Below the pieces are notes generated by a model. That model made no database searches, was not told where the DNA came from, and saw only the letters and a program-made list of their open reading frames with translations. From Alteromonas confluentis (GTDB taxonomy: Bacteria; Pseudomonadota; Gammaproteobacteria; Enterobacterales; Alteromonadaceae): a DNA stretch of 51,554 bases. The translations under genes were made by a program, and so were the position numbers. Location of the stretch: contig NZ_MDHN01000007.1 of the NCBI RefSeq assembly GCF_001757105.1, positions 1-51,554 on the forward strand. The letters run 5' to 3'. This document shows, piece after piece, positions 18,883-28,217 of the stretch (within the stretch, counting starts at the first letter, position 1; each line of letters opens with the position of its first letter).

Positions 18883-19488
18883 TCAATTAAGATATGTGCC
18901 GAGGGATTGAAGGTATGCAATAAGAGCCTGCATTTCTGTTTTACCCTTAACTGCGTCTTGTGCACCAGCAATATCTTCATCGGTATAAGGCACACCGAAT
19001 CCGCGGAACACTTCCATTTTCTTGGCCGTGTCTTCACCCGTCAGGGTGTTTTCCGCCAGCCAGGGGAAGCCCGGCATATTAGATTCAGGAACCACGTTAC
19101 GAGGATTAAGCAGGTGAACGCGATGCCACTCATCACTGTATCGACCGCCTACGCGAGCCAGATCTGGCCCTGTGCGCTTAGAACCCCACAGGAACGGATG
19201 CTCCCACACAGATTCACCGGCTACTGAGTAATGGCCATAACGTTCGGTTTCAGCACGAAACGGACGAATCATCTGGCTGTGACAACCTACACATCCTTCA
19301 CGAATGTAAATATCACGGCCTTCCAGTTGAAGCGCGGTATAAGGCTTAAGGCCCTTTACCGGCTCAAGCACTTGCTGCTGAAACATCAGCGGCATGATTT
19401 GCACCAAGGCACCGAAGCTGATTGCAATAAGAATTAGAACGGTTAACAGGCCGACGTTCTTTTCAATTAACTCATGTGGATTTTTCAC
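18883..19488 (-). CDS. ccoO: cbb3 cytochrome oxidase subunit II, mono-heme CcoO
   Basis: A 201-residue membrane-anchored c-type cytochrome with one N-terminal helix ([18 protein letters not shown]) and a single heme site [12 protein letters not shown]. The family landmarks [37 protein letters not shown] and a Met ligand region ([10 protein letters not shown]) are present, though quoted here only as landmarks. It sits 12 bases after ccoN in the ccoNOQP operon and carries electrons from CcoP to CcoN. Confidence 0.96.
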   Translation of the reverse strand: MKNPHELIEKNVGLLTVLILIAISFGALVQIMPLMFQQQVLEPVKGLKPYTALQLEGRDIYIREGCVGCHSQMIRPFRAETERYGHYSVAGESVWEHPFLWGSKRTGPDLARVGGRYSDEWHRVHLLNPRNVVPESNMPGFPWLAENTLTGEDTAKKMEVFRGFGVPYTDEDIAGAQDAVKGKTEMQALIAYLQSLGTYLN

Positions 19489-19500
19489 AACAACGTCTCC

Positions 19501-20934
19501 TTATGCTGCTTGCGCTGCTGGCTCAGGTGCAATGCTGCCTTTCGGCGCACGTACTGTTTTCCAGGTGTTATAAGCCATCACCAGCATACCGGCTACCACG
19601 AACACCCCACCGATGAAACGAACCACATAGAAAGGATAGGATGCTTCAAGCGACTCAACAAAACTGTAGGTTAGCGTGCCGTCAGCGTTAACTGCACGCC
19701 ACATCAGACCTTGCAGAACACCCGACATCCACATGGCCACGATGTACAGCACCACGCCGATGGTGGCTAACCAGAAGTGCACGTTAACCAGCTTGGTCGA
19801 GTACATGGCCCGTTGCCCAAACAGTACGGGGATGAGGTGGTAAATCGAACCAATCGATACCATGGCAACCCAGCCCAGTGCTCCGGAGTGTACGTGACCT
19901 ATGGTCCAGTCTGTGTAGTGTGACAGGGCGTTTACGGTTTTGATTGCCATCATTGGACCTTCGAAGGTAGACATACCGTAGAACGACAGTGAAACAATGA
20001 GGAAACGCAGAACGGGGTCGGTGCGAAGTTTGTGCCATGCACCAGATAGGGTCATGATACCGTTGATCATGCCGCCCCAGGAGGGAACAAACAGGATAAC
20101 TGACATCACCATACCCAAAGACTGCGTCCAATCTGGCAGTGCGGTGTAATGCAAATGGTGCGGACCCGCCCAGATATACAGTGAAATGAGTGCCCAAAAG
20201 TGAATAATGGAAAGTCGGTAAGAATAAACCGGACGACCTGCTTGTTTTGGCACGAAGTAGTACATCATACCCAGGAAGCCCGCTGTCAGGAAGAAACCTA
20301 CCGCATTGTGGCCGTACCACCATTGCATCATTGCATCCACTGCACCTGCATACAGTGAGTAAGATTTGGTGAACGACACCGGAATCGCCATGCTGTTACC
20401 AATATGCAGAACTGCAACCGTTAGCATGAATGCGCCAAGGAACCAGTTAGCTACGTATATGTGCGACACTTTTCGAATAATGATGGTACCGAAAAAGTTG
20501 ATGATATACGCGAGCCATACCAAGGTGATTAAAATATCAATTGGCCACTCTAATTCAGCATACTCTTTACTGGCGGTGATACCGAACGGTAAAGTAACCA
20601 CTGCGGCAACGATAACCGCCTGCCAGCCCCAGAACGTAAAGGCGGCGAGCTTGTCGCTGAATAAACGCACTTGAGACGTACGCTGCACGATGTAGTAAGA
20701 CGTGGCAAACAGCGCACAACCGCCGAAAGCGAAGATTACCGCGTTCGTGTGTAACGGTCTTAAGCGCGAGAAGGTTAACCAGGGTGTATCGAAGTTGAGG
20801 GCGGGTGCAAACAATTGTGCTGCAATAAAAGCTCCCAGACCCATGCCGATAATACCCCAGACAATAGTCATGATGGTAAATTGCCTGACAACTTTATAGT
20901 TGTAGTCAGGTTGTGCTTGGCTTATTTCACTCAT
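19501..20934 (-). CDS. ccoN: cbb3 cytochrome oxidase subunit I, CcoN
   Basis: A 477-residue heme-copper oxidase subunit with about 12 helices. The conserved histidines for the low-spin heme and the heme b3-CuB site are visible ([50 protein letters not shown]). It reduces oxygen to water and pumps protons under low oxygen. The start at 20934 ([14 protein letters not shown]) fits the family; a longer open frame begins 13 codons earlier. First gene of ccoNOQP, with an FNR-type site 177 bases upstream. Confidence 0.96.
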   Translation of the reverse strand: MSEISQAQPDYNYKVVRQFTIMTIVWGIIGMGLGAFIAAQLFAPALNFDTPWLTFSRLRPLHTNAVIFAFGGCALFATSYYIVQRTSQVRLFSDKLAAFTFWGWQAVIVAAVVTLPFGITASKEYAELEWPIDILITLVWLAYIINFFGTIIIRKVSHIYVANWFLGAFMLTVAVLHIGNSMAIPVSFTKSYSLYAGAVDAMMQWWYGHNAVGFFLTAGFLGMMYYFVPKQAGRPVYSYRLSIIHFWALISLYIWAGPHHLHYTALPDWTQSLGMVMSVILFVPSWGGMINGIMTLSGAWHKLRTDPVLRFLIVSLSFYGMSTFEGPMMAIKTVNALSHYTDWTIGHVHSGALGWVAMVSIGSIYHLIPVLFGQRAMYSTKLVNVHFWLATIGVVLYIVAMWMSGVLQGLMWRAVNADGTLTYSFVESLEASYPFYVVRFIGGVFVVAGMLVMAYNTWKTVRAPKGSIAPEPAAQAA

Positions 20935-21110
20935 TTGATTGATATTCCACTTCAATGGTAAATGGGTTTCCAACTGCCACTTTTAGGCTTTAATGCAAGT
21001 TGCAGGCTAAACACTGAACCTTTTATTAAGTGTGGTGTTTTTGTACAGGTCAGCTGGTAGGCGGATAATAAGATTTTTATTAACAAAAAGATACCATAAA
21101 CTAGTCGTGG

Positions 21111-21124
21111 TTGATCTCCGTCAA
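21111..21124. promoter_or_regulatory. FNR-type site between ccoN and a divergent gene
   Basis: TTGATCTCCGTCAA matches TTGAT-N4-ATCAA at 9 of 10 positions. It lies 177 bases before ccoN and 42 bases before the divergent gene at 21166. Activation of ccoNOQP by FNR is expected from family knowledge, but no -10 box sits at the ideal distance on either side, so the direction of control is uncertain. Confidence 0.65.
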
Positions 21125-21165
21125 AAGTATCATTGAACCACGAAAGAATAGGATGTTTTTTTCAC

Positions 21166-21618
21166 ATGATTACAACAAATAAAGCGAAGAAACTTCTGGT
21201 TCCTACACTAATAATAGCAATAGCTATTCTCGTTTATTGCACCCAGTACTTTCGCATAACGCCACCCCCATCAAAGGGTTTAGGCAATCAGTGTGAGTTT
21301 GTCAATTTGCATTGCAGTATCGTAATGAAAAACGACAATATTGAAGCGGAATTTGCTCAATTACCGGTTGTCGAAGAATCGATAACCGTTAACTTGTCGT
21401 TACCACTTTCAAAACAAGTGCAAAGTATCTGGATTGAAGGGGTAAACATGTATATGGGTAAGATTCCCGTGCTAGCCGAACAACAGGACAATGGGGATTG
21501 GTCAGGTTGGTTTATGCTGGGGAGTTGTTCAGAGCCCACTATGCGCTGGAAGATGCTCATCCATGTAGAAAATGAAGAGACACCCTATGTGATGTTTTTT
21601 GAAACAAAAATGCCCTGA
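21166..21618 (+). CDS. Small membrane-anchored protein of unknown function, divergent from ccoN
   Basis: A 150-residue protein with one N-terminal helix (LLVPTLIIAIAILVYC) and an extracytoplasmic domain of about 110 residues. That domain has cysteine pairs (NQCEFVNLHC and GSCSEP) and a repeated W-x-x-G pattern (GDWSGWFMLGS). I do not recognise the family. Its position opposite ccoN and near the FNR site suggests a link to cbb3 oxidase or low-oxygen growth (inference). An upstream TTG at 21133 is possible, but the ATG at 21166 gives a normal membrane anchor start. Its stop lies inside the terminator stem. Confidence 0.7.
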   Translation: MITTNKAKKLLVPTLIIAIAILVYCTQYFRITPPPSKGLGNQCEFVNLHCSIVMKNDNIEAEFAQLPVVEESITVNLSLPLSKQVQSIWIEGVNMYMGKIPVLAEQQDNGDWSGWFMLGSCSEPTMRWKMLIHVENEETPYVMFFETKMP

Positions 21619-21630
21619 CATCGCAGGGCA
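21611..21630. terminator. Bidirectional terminator
   Basis: TGCCCTG (21611-21617) pairs with CAGGGCA (21624-21630), flanked by AAAAA and TTTTT. It serves the gene ending at 21618 and, from the other side, the bacterioferritin operon ending at 21664. Confidence 0.9.
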
Positions 21631-21663
21631 TTTTTAAATACAAAGATAAACTTCGTAAGCTGG

Positions 21664-22131
21664 TTACATTTGAGAATGCATATAAAGCTGAAGACCTAAA
21701 CGCTTGATAAGGCCAAGCTGTTGCTCTAACCAGTGCGCGTGGTCAACTTCTGTATCGTCCAGAAGTTCGACCAAGATGTCACGGGTAACGTAATCACTTT
21801 CCTGTTCACACAGAGCAATGACTTCTTTTAGCTTTGCATCGACTTCGTACTCAACACGAAGATCACTTTCCAACATAGAAGGCACGTCGTGACCCACTTT
21901 GAAACCGGTGCGCGTAACCATGTCTGGCGTACCTTCTAAAAACAGCATACGTTCGATGAGTTTGGTTGCGTGGCCTTTTTCGTCATCAAACTCATGGTTG
22001 ATGCGTTCATAAAGCTTGTTTAGGCCCCAGTCCAGATACATCTGAGAGTGAATGAAATACTGATCCATTGCCGCCAGTTCGTAAGACAACAGATCATTCA
22101 GCGCGTCATTAATTTTCGCGTTACCTTTCAT
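21664..22131 (-). CDS. bfr: Bacterioferritin, ferroxidase-type subunit without heme ligand
   Basis: A 155-residue ferritin-fold protein. It keeps the di-iron ligands Glu18, Glu51, His54 and Glu94, and a Glu128/His131 pair shifted by one residue relative to E. coli Bfr. The position of the heme ligand Met52 is Lys. So this subunit can oxidise iron but should not bind heme. Its ATG overlaps the stop of the other subunit by one base (TAATG), which argues for balanced synthesis of a mixed 24-mer iron store. Cytoplasmic. Confidence 0.92.
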   Translation of the reverse strand: MKGNAKINDALNDLLSYELAAMDQYFIHSQMYLDWGLNKLYERINHEFDDEKGHATKLIERMLFLEGTPDMVTRTGFKVGHDVPSMLESDLRVEYEVDAKLKEVIALCEQESDYVTRDILVELLDDTEVDHAHWLEQQLGLIKRLGLQLYMHSQM

Positions 22132-22607
22132 TATTCGTCTCCCTCAATTTGTTTCAGCAGGTAGGTCTCGATACCCATGGCGTCAATTTGGTATTCTTGC
22201 GTTTCAATCCAGTCGAGATGCTCTTCTTCGTATTCAAGAATATCTTCAAGCAAATCACGGCTCACGTAATCCTGCTTCTCTTCACATAACTGGATTGCAT
22301 CTTTAATTAACGGGATTTGCTCAAGCTGGAAGCGACTGTCGCACTTCAACATTTCTACCGTGTCTTCACCAATGTAAAGCTTGCCTAGCGCTTGTAGGTT
22401 AGGCAGCCCTTCAAGAAACAATACGCGCTCGATAATCGCATCTGCCTGTTTCATGTCTTTGATTGATTTCTTGTACAGCTTTTCATTAAGTTCGCCGAAC
22501 CCCCAATTTTTATACATGCGGGCATGCAAAAAGTATTGGTTGATGGAGGTGAGCTCGCTGGTCAGCACCTCGTTGAGCTTGGCGATGACTTTTTTATCAC
22601 CTTTCAT
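22131..22607 (-). CDS. bfr: Bacterioferritin, heme-binding subunit with degenerate ferroxidase site
   Basis: A 158-residue bacterioferritin close to E. coli Bfr (MKGD start, ELTSINQYFLHARMYKNWG). Met52, the heme ligand, is present, but three di-iron ligand positions have changed: Asp51 for Glu, Gln54 for His and Gln94 for Glu. It is therefore the complement of the downstream subunit. Two-subunit bacterioferritins of this kind are known from Pseudomonas, Neisseria and Magnetospirillum. A Fur-like site lies about 85 bases before the start. Confidence 0.93.
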   Translation of the reverse strand: MKGDKKVIAKLNEVLTSELTSINQYFLHARMYKNWGFGELNEKLYKKSIKDMKQADAIIERVLFLEGLPNLQALGKLYIGEDTVEMLKCDSRFQLEQIPLIKDAIQLCEEKQDYVSRDLLEDILEYEEEHLDWIETQEYQIDAMGIETYLLKQIEGDE

Positions 22608-22690
22608 AAAAACGATTCCTTATTTGAGTTGCCAGCAGTATAGGATAAATTTTGCGTGAAATCAAAAAAACCTTTAAAAATCAATCGGAT

Positions 22691-22709
22691 GCTAATGATA
22701 ACAATTCCC
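22691..22709 (-). promoter_or_regulatory. Fur-like site before the bacterioferritin operon
   Basis: This 19-base stretch, read on the plus strand as GCTAATGATAACAATTCCC, agrees with the classical Fur box at 14 of 19 positions by my count. It lies between the antiporter stop and the bfr start at 22607. Iron-dependent control of bfr is plausible, but the second half of the box is weak. Confidence 0.5.
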
Positions 22710-22732
22710 ATGTCGTCCTTATTTCGCATTAG

Positions 22733-24313
22733 TTAAGCGATTACGCTTTCTTCTTTTACGTAAGCCAATGATTCTTCAGCAAAACCAAGTCCTGCTTCGG
22801 TAAAGAAGTTGAAGACTTTATCCACACCTTTGTCTAGCAGCTTATCCACCTCATCTTCATAGCGGGCAATAGCTGCAACCTTGCCCTGATAACCTGAAAA
22901 TCTTAACTGACGAGTGATGTTAATGGCATCTTCGATAGACGGCAGGGCAAGCAAAACCAGTTTTACACTGCGAATATCAAGATTTTCCCATAAATCAACG
23001 TCTTCACCATCTCCGCAAATGACATTGAGGCCATCCTGTTGCAAGCGCTGAATTTTAACCCTGTCAGCGTCCATCCCCCAGACTCGGGTTTCGGCCAACT
23101 TGTGCAATGAATTAAATGCGCCGATGCCCACCCGGCCCATGCCAATAACAAGAAACTCAGCGTTAGTGATCACCGGATAAATATCTTCCCGAAGACGATT
23201 ATTATTTTCAAATCGTTGGATGAAGTCTTTGATTTTCAGGTATCGGCCATGGCTATTGCGGTAAAGAATACTGGTAACAACAAACGACACCGATACGGCA
23301 AGGGCGATGATCACCAGCCAGTCTTCACTGAGCATGCCTAAGCTCACTGCCAGCGCCGCGACAATTAATCCAAACTCACTGTAGTTACCGAGCACCAATG
23401 ACGTAAGGTAGCTGGTTCGGGCGCGCAGTTTAAGCCAGGTGAACAGCCCGAAAAATAGCGCCGCTTTCATGGCCAGGAAGAGACAGATGATCAATGCTGC
23501 AACCATCATTTTCATATCAGGTAATGCGGTGAGGCCAATGGATAAAAAGAAGCCGATGAGAAATAAATCTTTGAACGCCAACAGTGATTTAGATAATTCA
23601 GTGGCTTTAGGGTGTTTCGCTAAGATGATACCCACCAGCAACGCACCAAGGTCACCTTTGATGTTGACGAGATCAAACAGTTGATAACCGCCCAGCGCCA
23701 GCACAAAGCCCGTTAATGGAAGCAATTCACCGTGACCGGATTTATCGATAATACGATTTATCAACGGCATTAATGGGAATATGGCTAATAACCCAAGGGC
23801 CCAAACAGAGGGGAGTTTTCCGGTGGCCGCGACCAGAAAAACGACAGCAAACACATCTTGCATAACCAGAATACCAATGGCCAGTTTGCCGTGACGGGTT
23901 TTACTTTCGCCACTTTCTTCCAGCACTTTGATTACACACACAGTACTGCTAAAACTCAGAGCAAAGGCAATAAGCATGGCACTTTGGAAGCTTAGCTCGC
24001 CGAACATGAAAGCAGCTACAGCCGCAAGCACATAGAGTGCGAGAGAAACCACGCCAACCCATATCAGAGTATGGGCGATACTGCCAAACCAGACTTCACG
24101 TTTACTTAAATCGCGAACGTTGAGCTTTAACCCAATGGTAAAGAGCATGATAGTGATACCCAGATCAGCGATATGCTGAAGATCTTGTGTCATTTGATGC
24201 CCAAAAGCATTCAAAACAAAACCAGCAATGAGATAGCCAACAAGGGGAGGGATGCCAATCATTTTAACTGACAAACCACAGATGAATGCAAAAAGAAGAA
24301 AGGTGTATTCCAT
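22733..24313 (-). CDS. CPA2-type cation:proton antiporter with TrkA-N domain
   Basis: A 526-residue protein with about 12 helices of the Na+/H+ exchanger fold (Kef/YbaL class) in residues 1-365. A cytoplasmic NAD-binding TrkA-N domain follows, with the Rossmann start VIGMGRVGIGAFNSLH and acidic VWGMDADR. It likely moves K+ or Na+ against protons at the inner membrane under NAD(H) or redox control. It is shorter than KefB/KefC and lacks a clear TrkA-C end. A single gene with its own promoter region; the ion is not readable from sequence. Confidence 0.88.
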   Translation of the reverse strand: MEYTFLLFAFICGLSVKMIGIPPLVGYLIAGFVLNAFGHQMTQDLQHIADLGITIMLFTIGLKLNVRDLSKREVWFGSIAHTLIWVGVVSLALYVLAAVAAFMFGELSFQSAMLIAFALSFSSTVCVIKVLEESGESKTRHGKLAIGILVMQDVFAVVFLVAATGKLPSVWALGLLAIFPLMPLINRIIDKSGHGELLPLTGFVLALGGYQLFDLVNIKGDLGALLVGIILAKHPKATELSKSLLAFKDLFLIGFFLSIGLTALPDMKMMVAALIICLFLAMKAALFFGLFTWLKLRARTSYLTSLVLGNYSEFGLIVAALAVSLGMLSEDWLVIIALAVSVSFVVTSILYRNSHGRYLKIKDFIQRFENNNRLREDIYPVITNAEFLVIGMGRVGIGAFNSLHKLAETRVWGMDADRVKIQRLQQDGLNVICGDGEDVDLWENLDIRSVKLVLLALPSIEDAINITRQLRFSGYQGKVAAIARYEDEVDKLLDKGVDKVFNFFTEAGLGFAEESLAYVKEESVIA

Positions 24314-24404
24314 GAAAGTGCGTTGTGTGAGTTTTCGTTTAGCTTACCAATAGCATGCGGTACACAACGCAGTTTGTAAATTAAAGACCGGCTGAACCTT
24401 TGAT

Positions 24405-25388
24405 TTAACCCGTATTTTTTCGATTTTCTACCGTTTCTTGTGCAACTGGCTTGCTGACACAGTGGTGCTGATAAAAATGCATGAAGCTGTAATACACGCG
24501 TTTGGGCGACTCAACCATGGGCAGATGCCCGAGCTCGGGGTAGATTTGGCTACTCTTTAGTGTTTTGAGGCTTCGCTGCCAGTTGTCGAGTGCAGATACA
24601 TCGATAACGGCATCTTTTGCGCCCCAAACCACCAGTGTCGGGCAACATATACTTTCTAATTGCACCATCGACAGCCAACCACTTTGCAGATAATCATGGA
24701 AAATATGTCGGTAGTGTTCATTCTTATCAATATGCTGCTGGCATAAGGCATCTCTTACCATAAAGGGAATCACCGGTGGGCGTGCCATGGTCAGATTAAG
24801 CAGTTTTCGGTACGTACGTGAACCTGTAATTAGAAAAGGATTAATATCCCGTGCAAGCAAGCGCTCAAATTCACTCTGTTTCGACGCTGGCAAACCGGCT
24901 GGATTAATTAACGTACAGCTTTTAATCGTTTCTGGATAGGTACTCGCGAGATAAGCCGCGATATGTCCGCCCATGCTGCTTCCGATGACATGAGCCCGCG
25001 TTGTTCCAATCTGCCAGATAAGCGCGTTTATAATTTGTGCCTGAGATTGTACGTCGTAGCGAAAGCTCGGCGAGTAGCGCGATTCTCCGTGCCCTAATAA
25101 ATCGGGCACCACAACACGAAAATCGCTATTTAACGATTTTAACAGCGGATACCAAACCGATTTGTCGGCACTCATACCGTGGATCAGAATGAGTAGAGGT
25201 TTCTCGCGATTGTAGTTGTCTTCACAGCTCAACGGGACCCCATTGATATGATAGGTCAGCTTAGTAAAGCCATGACGACGGCAAAGCCAGAATTCGCGCA
25301 AAGACAATACCACACGACCGATATCTGGGTAAGTGCGCCACACCGTTATGATTAACAATGCAAAAAGAAAAAGCAGGAGTAGAAACAT
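24405..25388 (-). CDS. Alpha/beta hydrolase, N-terminally anchored
   Basis: A 327-residue protein with an N-terminal hydrophobic segment (FLLLLFLFALLIITVW) and an alpha/beta hydrolase domain. It has ILIHGMSADKSVWYPLL (oxyanion region), VVPDLLGHGESRYS, nucleophile elbow GSSMGGHIAAY, acid region VVWGAKDAVIDVS and final His in ELGHLPMVESP. The catalytic triad is therefore complete. Substrate unknown; esterases and lipases with this layout act near the membrane. No partner genes are evident. Confidence 0.85.
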   Translation of the reverse strand: MFLLLLFLFALLIITVWRTYPDIGRVVLSLREFWLCRRHGFTKLTYHINGVPLSCEDNYNREKPLLILIHGMSADKSVWYPLLKSLNSDFRVVVPDLLGHGESRYSPSFRYDVQSQAQIINALIWQIGTTRAHVIGSSMGGHIAAYLASTYPETIKSCTLINPAGLPASKQSEFERLLARDINPFLITGSRTYRKLLNLTMARPPVIPFMVRDALCQQHIDKNEHYRHIFHDYLQSGWLSMVQLESICCPTLVVWGAKDAVIDVSALDNWQRSLKTLKSSQIYPELGHLPMVESPKRVYYSFMHFYQHHCVSKPVAQETVENRKNTG

Positions 25389-25552
25389 ATTATTCCCTGC
25401 TGCAACCGTTACCGGACAGCAAATTCAGGTGATGAATTTTAAACGTCTCATATTCTGACCGGATCATCGTTAGAATAATTCCGCTACTAAGATGATCTTT
25501 GTTATGGTCGCGCACATAGTGTTACCCATATCTACAAGGACTGGTATTTTCC

Positions 25553-27181
25553 ATGCAAAAACCCATCATAACGGGCTTAGTCATCATCGTTTTCATTAAT
25601 TTGCTCATCGGGCTCGTGTGGCACGACATGCTCTGGTTGCTGCCCGTCAGCGGCCTTTGTTTAGCAATCGGGTTATACGATGCCAAGCAAACACATCACT
25701 CTATTCTTATTAATTACCCATTTATAGGAAGAGGGCGTTGGATTGTCGAAGGTTTGCGGCCGTTCTTACAACAGTACTTACTTGAATCAGAAACCGATGG
25801 CCGGCCTATTAGCCGAATGCACCGTTCTATCGTCTATCAGCGGGCAAAAGACGATATCGACAGTTCACCTTATGGCACGCAGTTAGATACCTACGAAAAT
25901 GGATACGAGTGGATTGGTCATTCACTTTCTGCAATGGGCATCAAGGAAATGAACCGTAATCCTCGCGTCGTCATTGGCTCGAAAGAATGCAAGCAACCCT
26001 ATAGCGCCAGCCTACTTAATATTTCTGCCATGAGCTTTGGTGCCCTGAGTGCCAATGCAGTAGAAGCATTGAACAAAGGGGCGGCAAAAGGTGACTTCTA
26101 CCACAACACCGGCGAGGGGGGTCTTACACCGTATCATTTAAATAATGGCGGTGACGTTGTGTGGCAAATCGGAACGGGCTACTTTGGTTGCCGTAACAGT
26201 GACGGCTCATTCAGCGCCGAAAAATTTGCCAAAAAAGCCTCGCATCCAAATGTGAAAATGATTGAAATAAAACTCAGTCAGGGCGCTAAACCCGGGCATG
26301 GCGGTATTCTCCCTGCCCACAAAAACACCCCGGAAATTGCCGCTGTGCGGGGTGTAGAGCCTGGCACACAAGTCGATTCGCCGCCTCGTCATTCGGCGTT
26401 TTCAACGCCAATTGAAATGATGGAATACATCAATGAGCTGCGTAAACTCTCTAACGGTAAACCTATCGGCTTCAAACTGTCGTTAGGTCGTAAAAGTGAA
26501 TTTGTGGCGATTTGTAAAGCGATGATAAAAACGGGCATCAAGCCAGATTTCATTACCGTTGATGGTGGAGAAGGGGGCACAGGCGCCGCACCATTGGAAT
26601 ATGCAAATTCAATCGGATTTCCACTGCGTGAAGCGTTGGCATTCATTGATGATTGCCTTATCGGTTTTGATTTACGTGAAGATATTCGTCTGATTGCGTC
26701 AGGAAAAGTCATTACCGCGTTTGATATTGTCAAAAATCTGAGCCTGGGCGCTGACTTGTGTAATAGTGCCAGGGGCATGATGTTAGCGCTCGGATGTGTG
26801 CAATCATTGTCGTGTCATACCAATCGCTGCCCAACCGGCGTGGCCACGCAAGATCCATCTTTGGCAAAAGGCTTAGTTGTTGAAGATAAGTACCAACGTG
26901 TGGCCCGTTTTCATCGAAAAACTATTAAGGCCTTCATGGACATTTTGTCTTCAACAGGTCACGGTTCACCATCATCATTAAATCGTACCCATATATTCCG
27001 TCGGGTGAGCCAACTCGAAGTAAAACGCTACGACGATATTTTTCCGTTAGTGAAACGTGGCAGCTTTCTCACTGACAACATTGCTGACGCGTTTAAATTA
27101 CATGTGAAAGAAGGCAGTGCCCGCAGCTTTATGCCAACGAGTCACCTTGCAAAGATAGAAGAAGACACAAAAGCGGTTTAA
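25553..27181 (+). CDS. FMN-binding glutamate synthase-family protein with membrane anchor
   Basis: A 542-residue protein with two N-terminal hydrophobic segments (VIIVFINLLIGLVW, LWLLPVSGLCLAIGL) and then a GltB-type synthase domain. Marks are GEGGLTPYHL, KLSQGAKPGHGGILPA, FITVDGGEGGTGAAPLEY and the iron-sulfur cysteines SCHTNRCPTGVATQDP. It has neither the glutaminase domain nor the C-terminal beta-helix of true glutamate synthase, so it is a stand-alone FMN enzyme. Members of this family are widespread, but the reaction in this subgroup is not established. It stands alone. Confidence 0.87.
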   Translation: MQKPIITGLVIIVFINLLIGLVWHDMLWLLPVSGLCLAIGLYDAKQTHHSILINYPFIGRGRWIVEGLRPFLQQYLLESETDGRPISRMHRSIVYQRAKDDIDSSPYGTQLDTYENGYEWIGHSLSAMGIKEMNRNPRVVIGSKECKQPYSASLLNISAMSFGALSANAVEALNKGAAKGDFYHNTGEGGLTPYHLNNGGDVVWQIGTGYFGCRNSDGSFSAEKFAKKASHPNVKMIEIKLSQGAKPGHGGILPAHKNTPEIAAVRGVEPGTQVDSPPRHSAFSTPIEMMEYINELRKLSNGKPIGFKLSLGRKSEFVAICKAMIKTGIKPDFITVDGGEGGTGAAPLEYANSIGFPLREALAFIDDCLIGFDLREDIRLIASGKVITAFDIVKNLSLGADLCNSARGMMLALGCVQSLSCHTNRCPTGVATQDPSLAKGLVVEDKYQRVARFHRKTIKAFMDILSSTGHGSPSSLNRTHIFRRVSQLEVKRYDDIFPLVKRGSFLTDNIADAFKLHVKEGSARSFMPTSHLAKIEEDTKAV

Positions 27182-27250
27182 GCTTGATTCTCGTCAACCC
27201 GACAGCGCGCTTTTCAACTATAGTGATATAAAACCAAGTAGGAGTTTGAC

Positions 27251-27673
27251 ATGGCCGCTTATGAATCCATTCTTGTCGCAATTGATATTTATTCTGACTA
27301 TGAAGCTGTGGTCCATCGGGCAATGCAGCTGGCGGGAAATAATGTAAAATTAAATCTGCTCTATGTGGTGTATCCGCAGACAAGCATTGAGCCCTACGGT
27401 TTATTTCTTGAAAGTGATTTCTCAGACGAGATTTGCCAGCAGGCAAAAGACAAGCTTGAAGGTATTGCGCATCGTCATAACATTCCTATTTCGCACACTC
27501 ACGTCGTGGTTGGTGGAGCGGCCGATGAAATACACGAGGCAGCAAAAAAACTGGGCAGTGACTTAATTGTTATTGGTACCCATGGTCGCAGTGGTATGCG
27601 CTTATTGTTGGGGTCTACCGCCAATGCCGTTTTACATGGGGTTCAGGTTGATGTGCTGGCAGTGAAGGTGTAG
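27251..27673 (+). CDS. UspA-family universal stress protein
   Basis: A 140-residue single Usp domain protein. The ATP-binding motif is intact: GTHGRSGMRLLLGSTANAV follows the G-x2-G-x9-G-S/T rule. It begins AAYESILVAIDIYSDY as in E. coli UspA. TAGGAG precedes the ATG by about 8 bases. Usp proteins help survival under starvation and oxidative stress. It is monocistronic and convergent with the next gene. Confidence 0.92.
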   Translation: MAAYESILVAIDIYSDYEAVVHRAMQLAGNNVKLNLLYVVYPQTSIEPYGLFLESDFSDEICQQAKDKLEGIAHRHNIPISHTHVVVGGAADEIHEAAKKLGSDLIVIGTHGRSGMRLLLGSTANAVLHGVQVDVLAVKV

Positions 27674-27705
27674 ACCCGCACTGCCAGTAAACGCAAATAA
27701 GCCTG

Positions 27706-28062
27706 TTAAAAAGACGCTGCTTTTTTCCCATCAGACAACTGAGCATTAACCAGTTCGGTAACAGTACTTTCCACCAGTTTCAAATGTGAATGGTGTACTT
27801 TTGCTTCTTGCATATTTTGCATCGACACCGTTTGCAGTAAAACGTCGTCACCTTCGGTAGACGCTTTTACCATCACTTCTTCCTCTGAGTCATTCACTGG
27901 AACAAGAATGTACAGCGGTTCGTTATGCGCTTCGATATAAGCAAATGCTTCATCGGTAGATTTAAAAGGTGTTTTTTTCTCAGGCTGCAGTTGCCATTTT
28001 GTTGACTGATCGATAACTTCCGCGAGCAGTTTTGCATGTTTAGCATCGATTGTTGAACTCAT
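27706..28062 (-). CDS. Conserved-looking hypothetical protein, 118 residues
   Basis: A soluble, acidic protein with no signal peptide or membrane segment. I do not recognise the family. The ATG at 28062 is preceded by GAGGAGCAAATTT, an excellent ribosome site, so it is likely a real gene even without a known domain. A frame starting 15 bases earlier would place the start codon inside that ribosome site. A 14-base motif shared with the integrase promoter region lies 75 bases upstream (28137-28150). Confidence 0.6.
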   Translation of the reverse strand: MSSTIDAKHAKLLAEVIDQSTKWQLQPEKKTPFKSTDEAFAYIEAHNEPLYILVPVNDSEEEVMVKASTEGDDVLLQTVSMQNMQEAKVHHSHLKLVESTVTELVNAQLSDGKKAASF

Positions 28063-28136
28063 AAATTTGCTCCTCATTGTTTATGAGGTTCTTTACGACA
28101 ACAATGATGAATTGGTTTGCTGCCAATGAGCCTGCA

Positions 28137-28150
28137 GGGTTATGCGTAAC
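28137..28150. repeat. 14-base direct repeat, left copy
   Basis: GGGTTATGCGTAAC occurs here and again at 31816-31829, beside the integrase gene. The core GTTA-TGCG-TAAC is itself a small dyad. See the findings for the possible att-site reading and the chance caveat. Confidence 0.5.
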
Positions 28151-28217
28151 TTGGGTGGGCAGTTAACTCATTGAAATTAGGGAGATGCTAATAGATAGCA
28201 ATCTCCCAAATGAAGTG

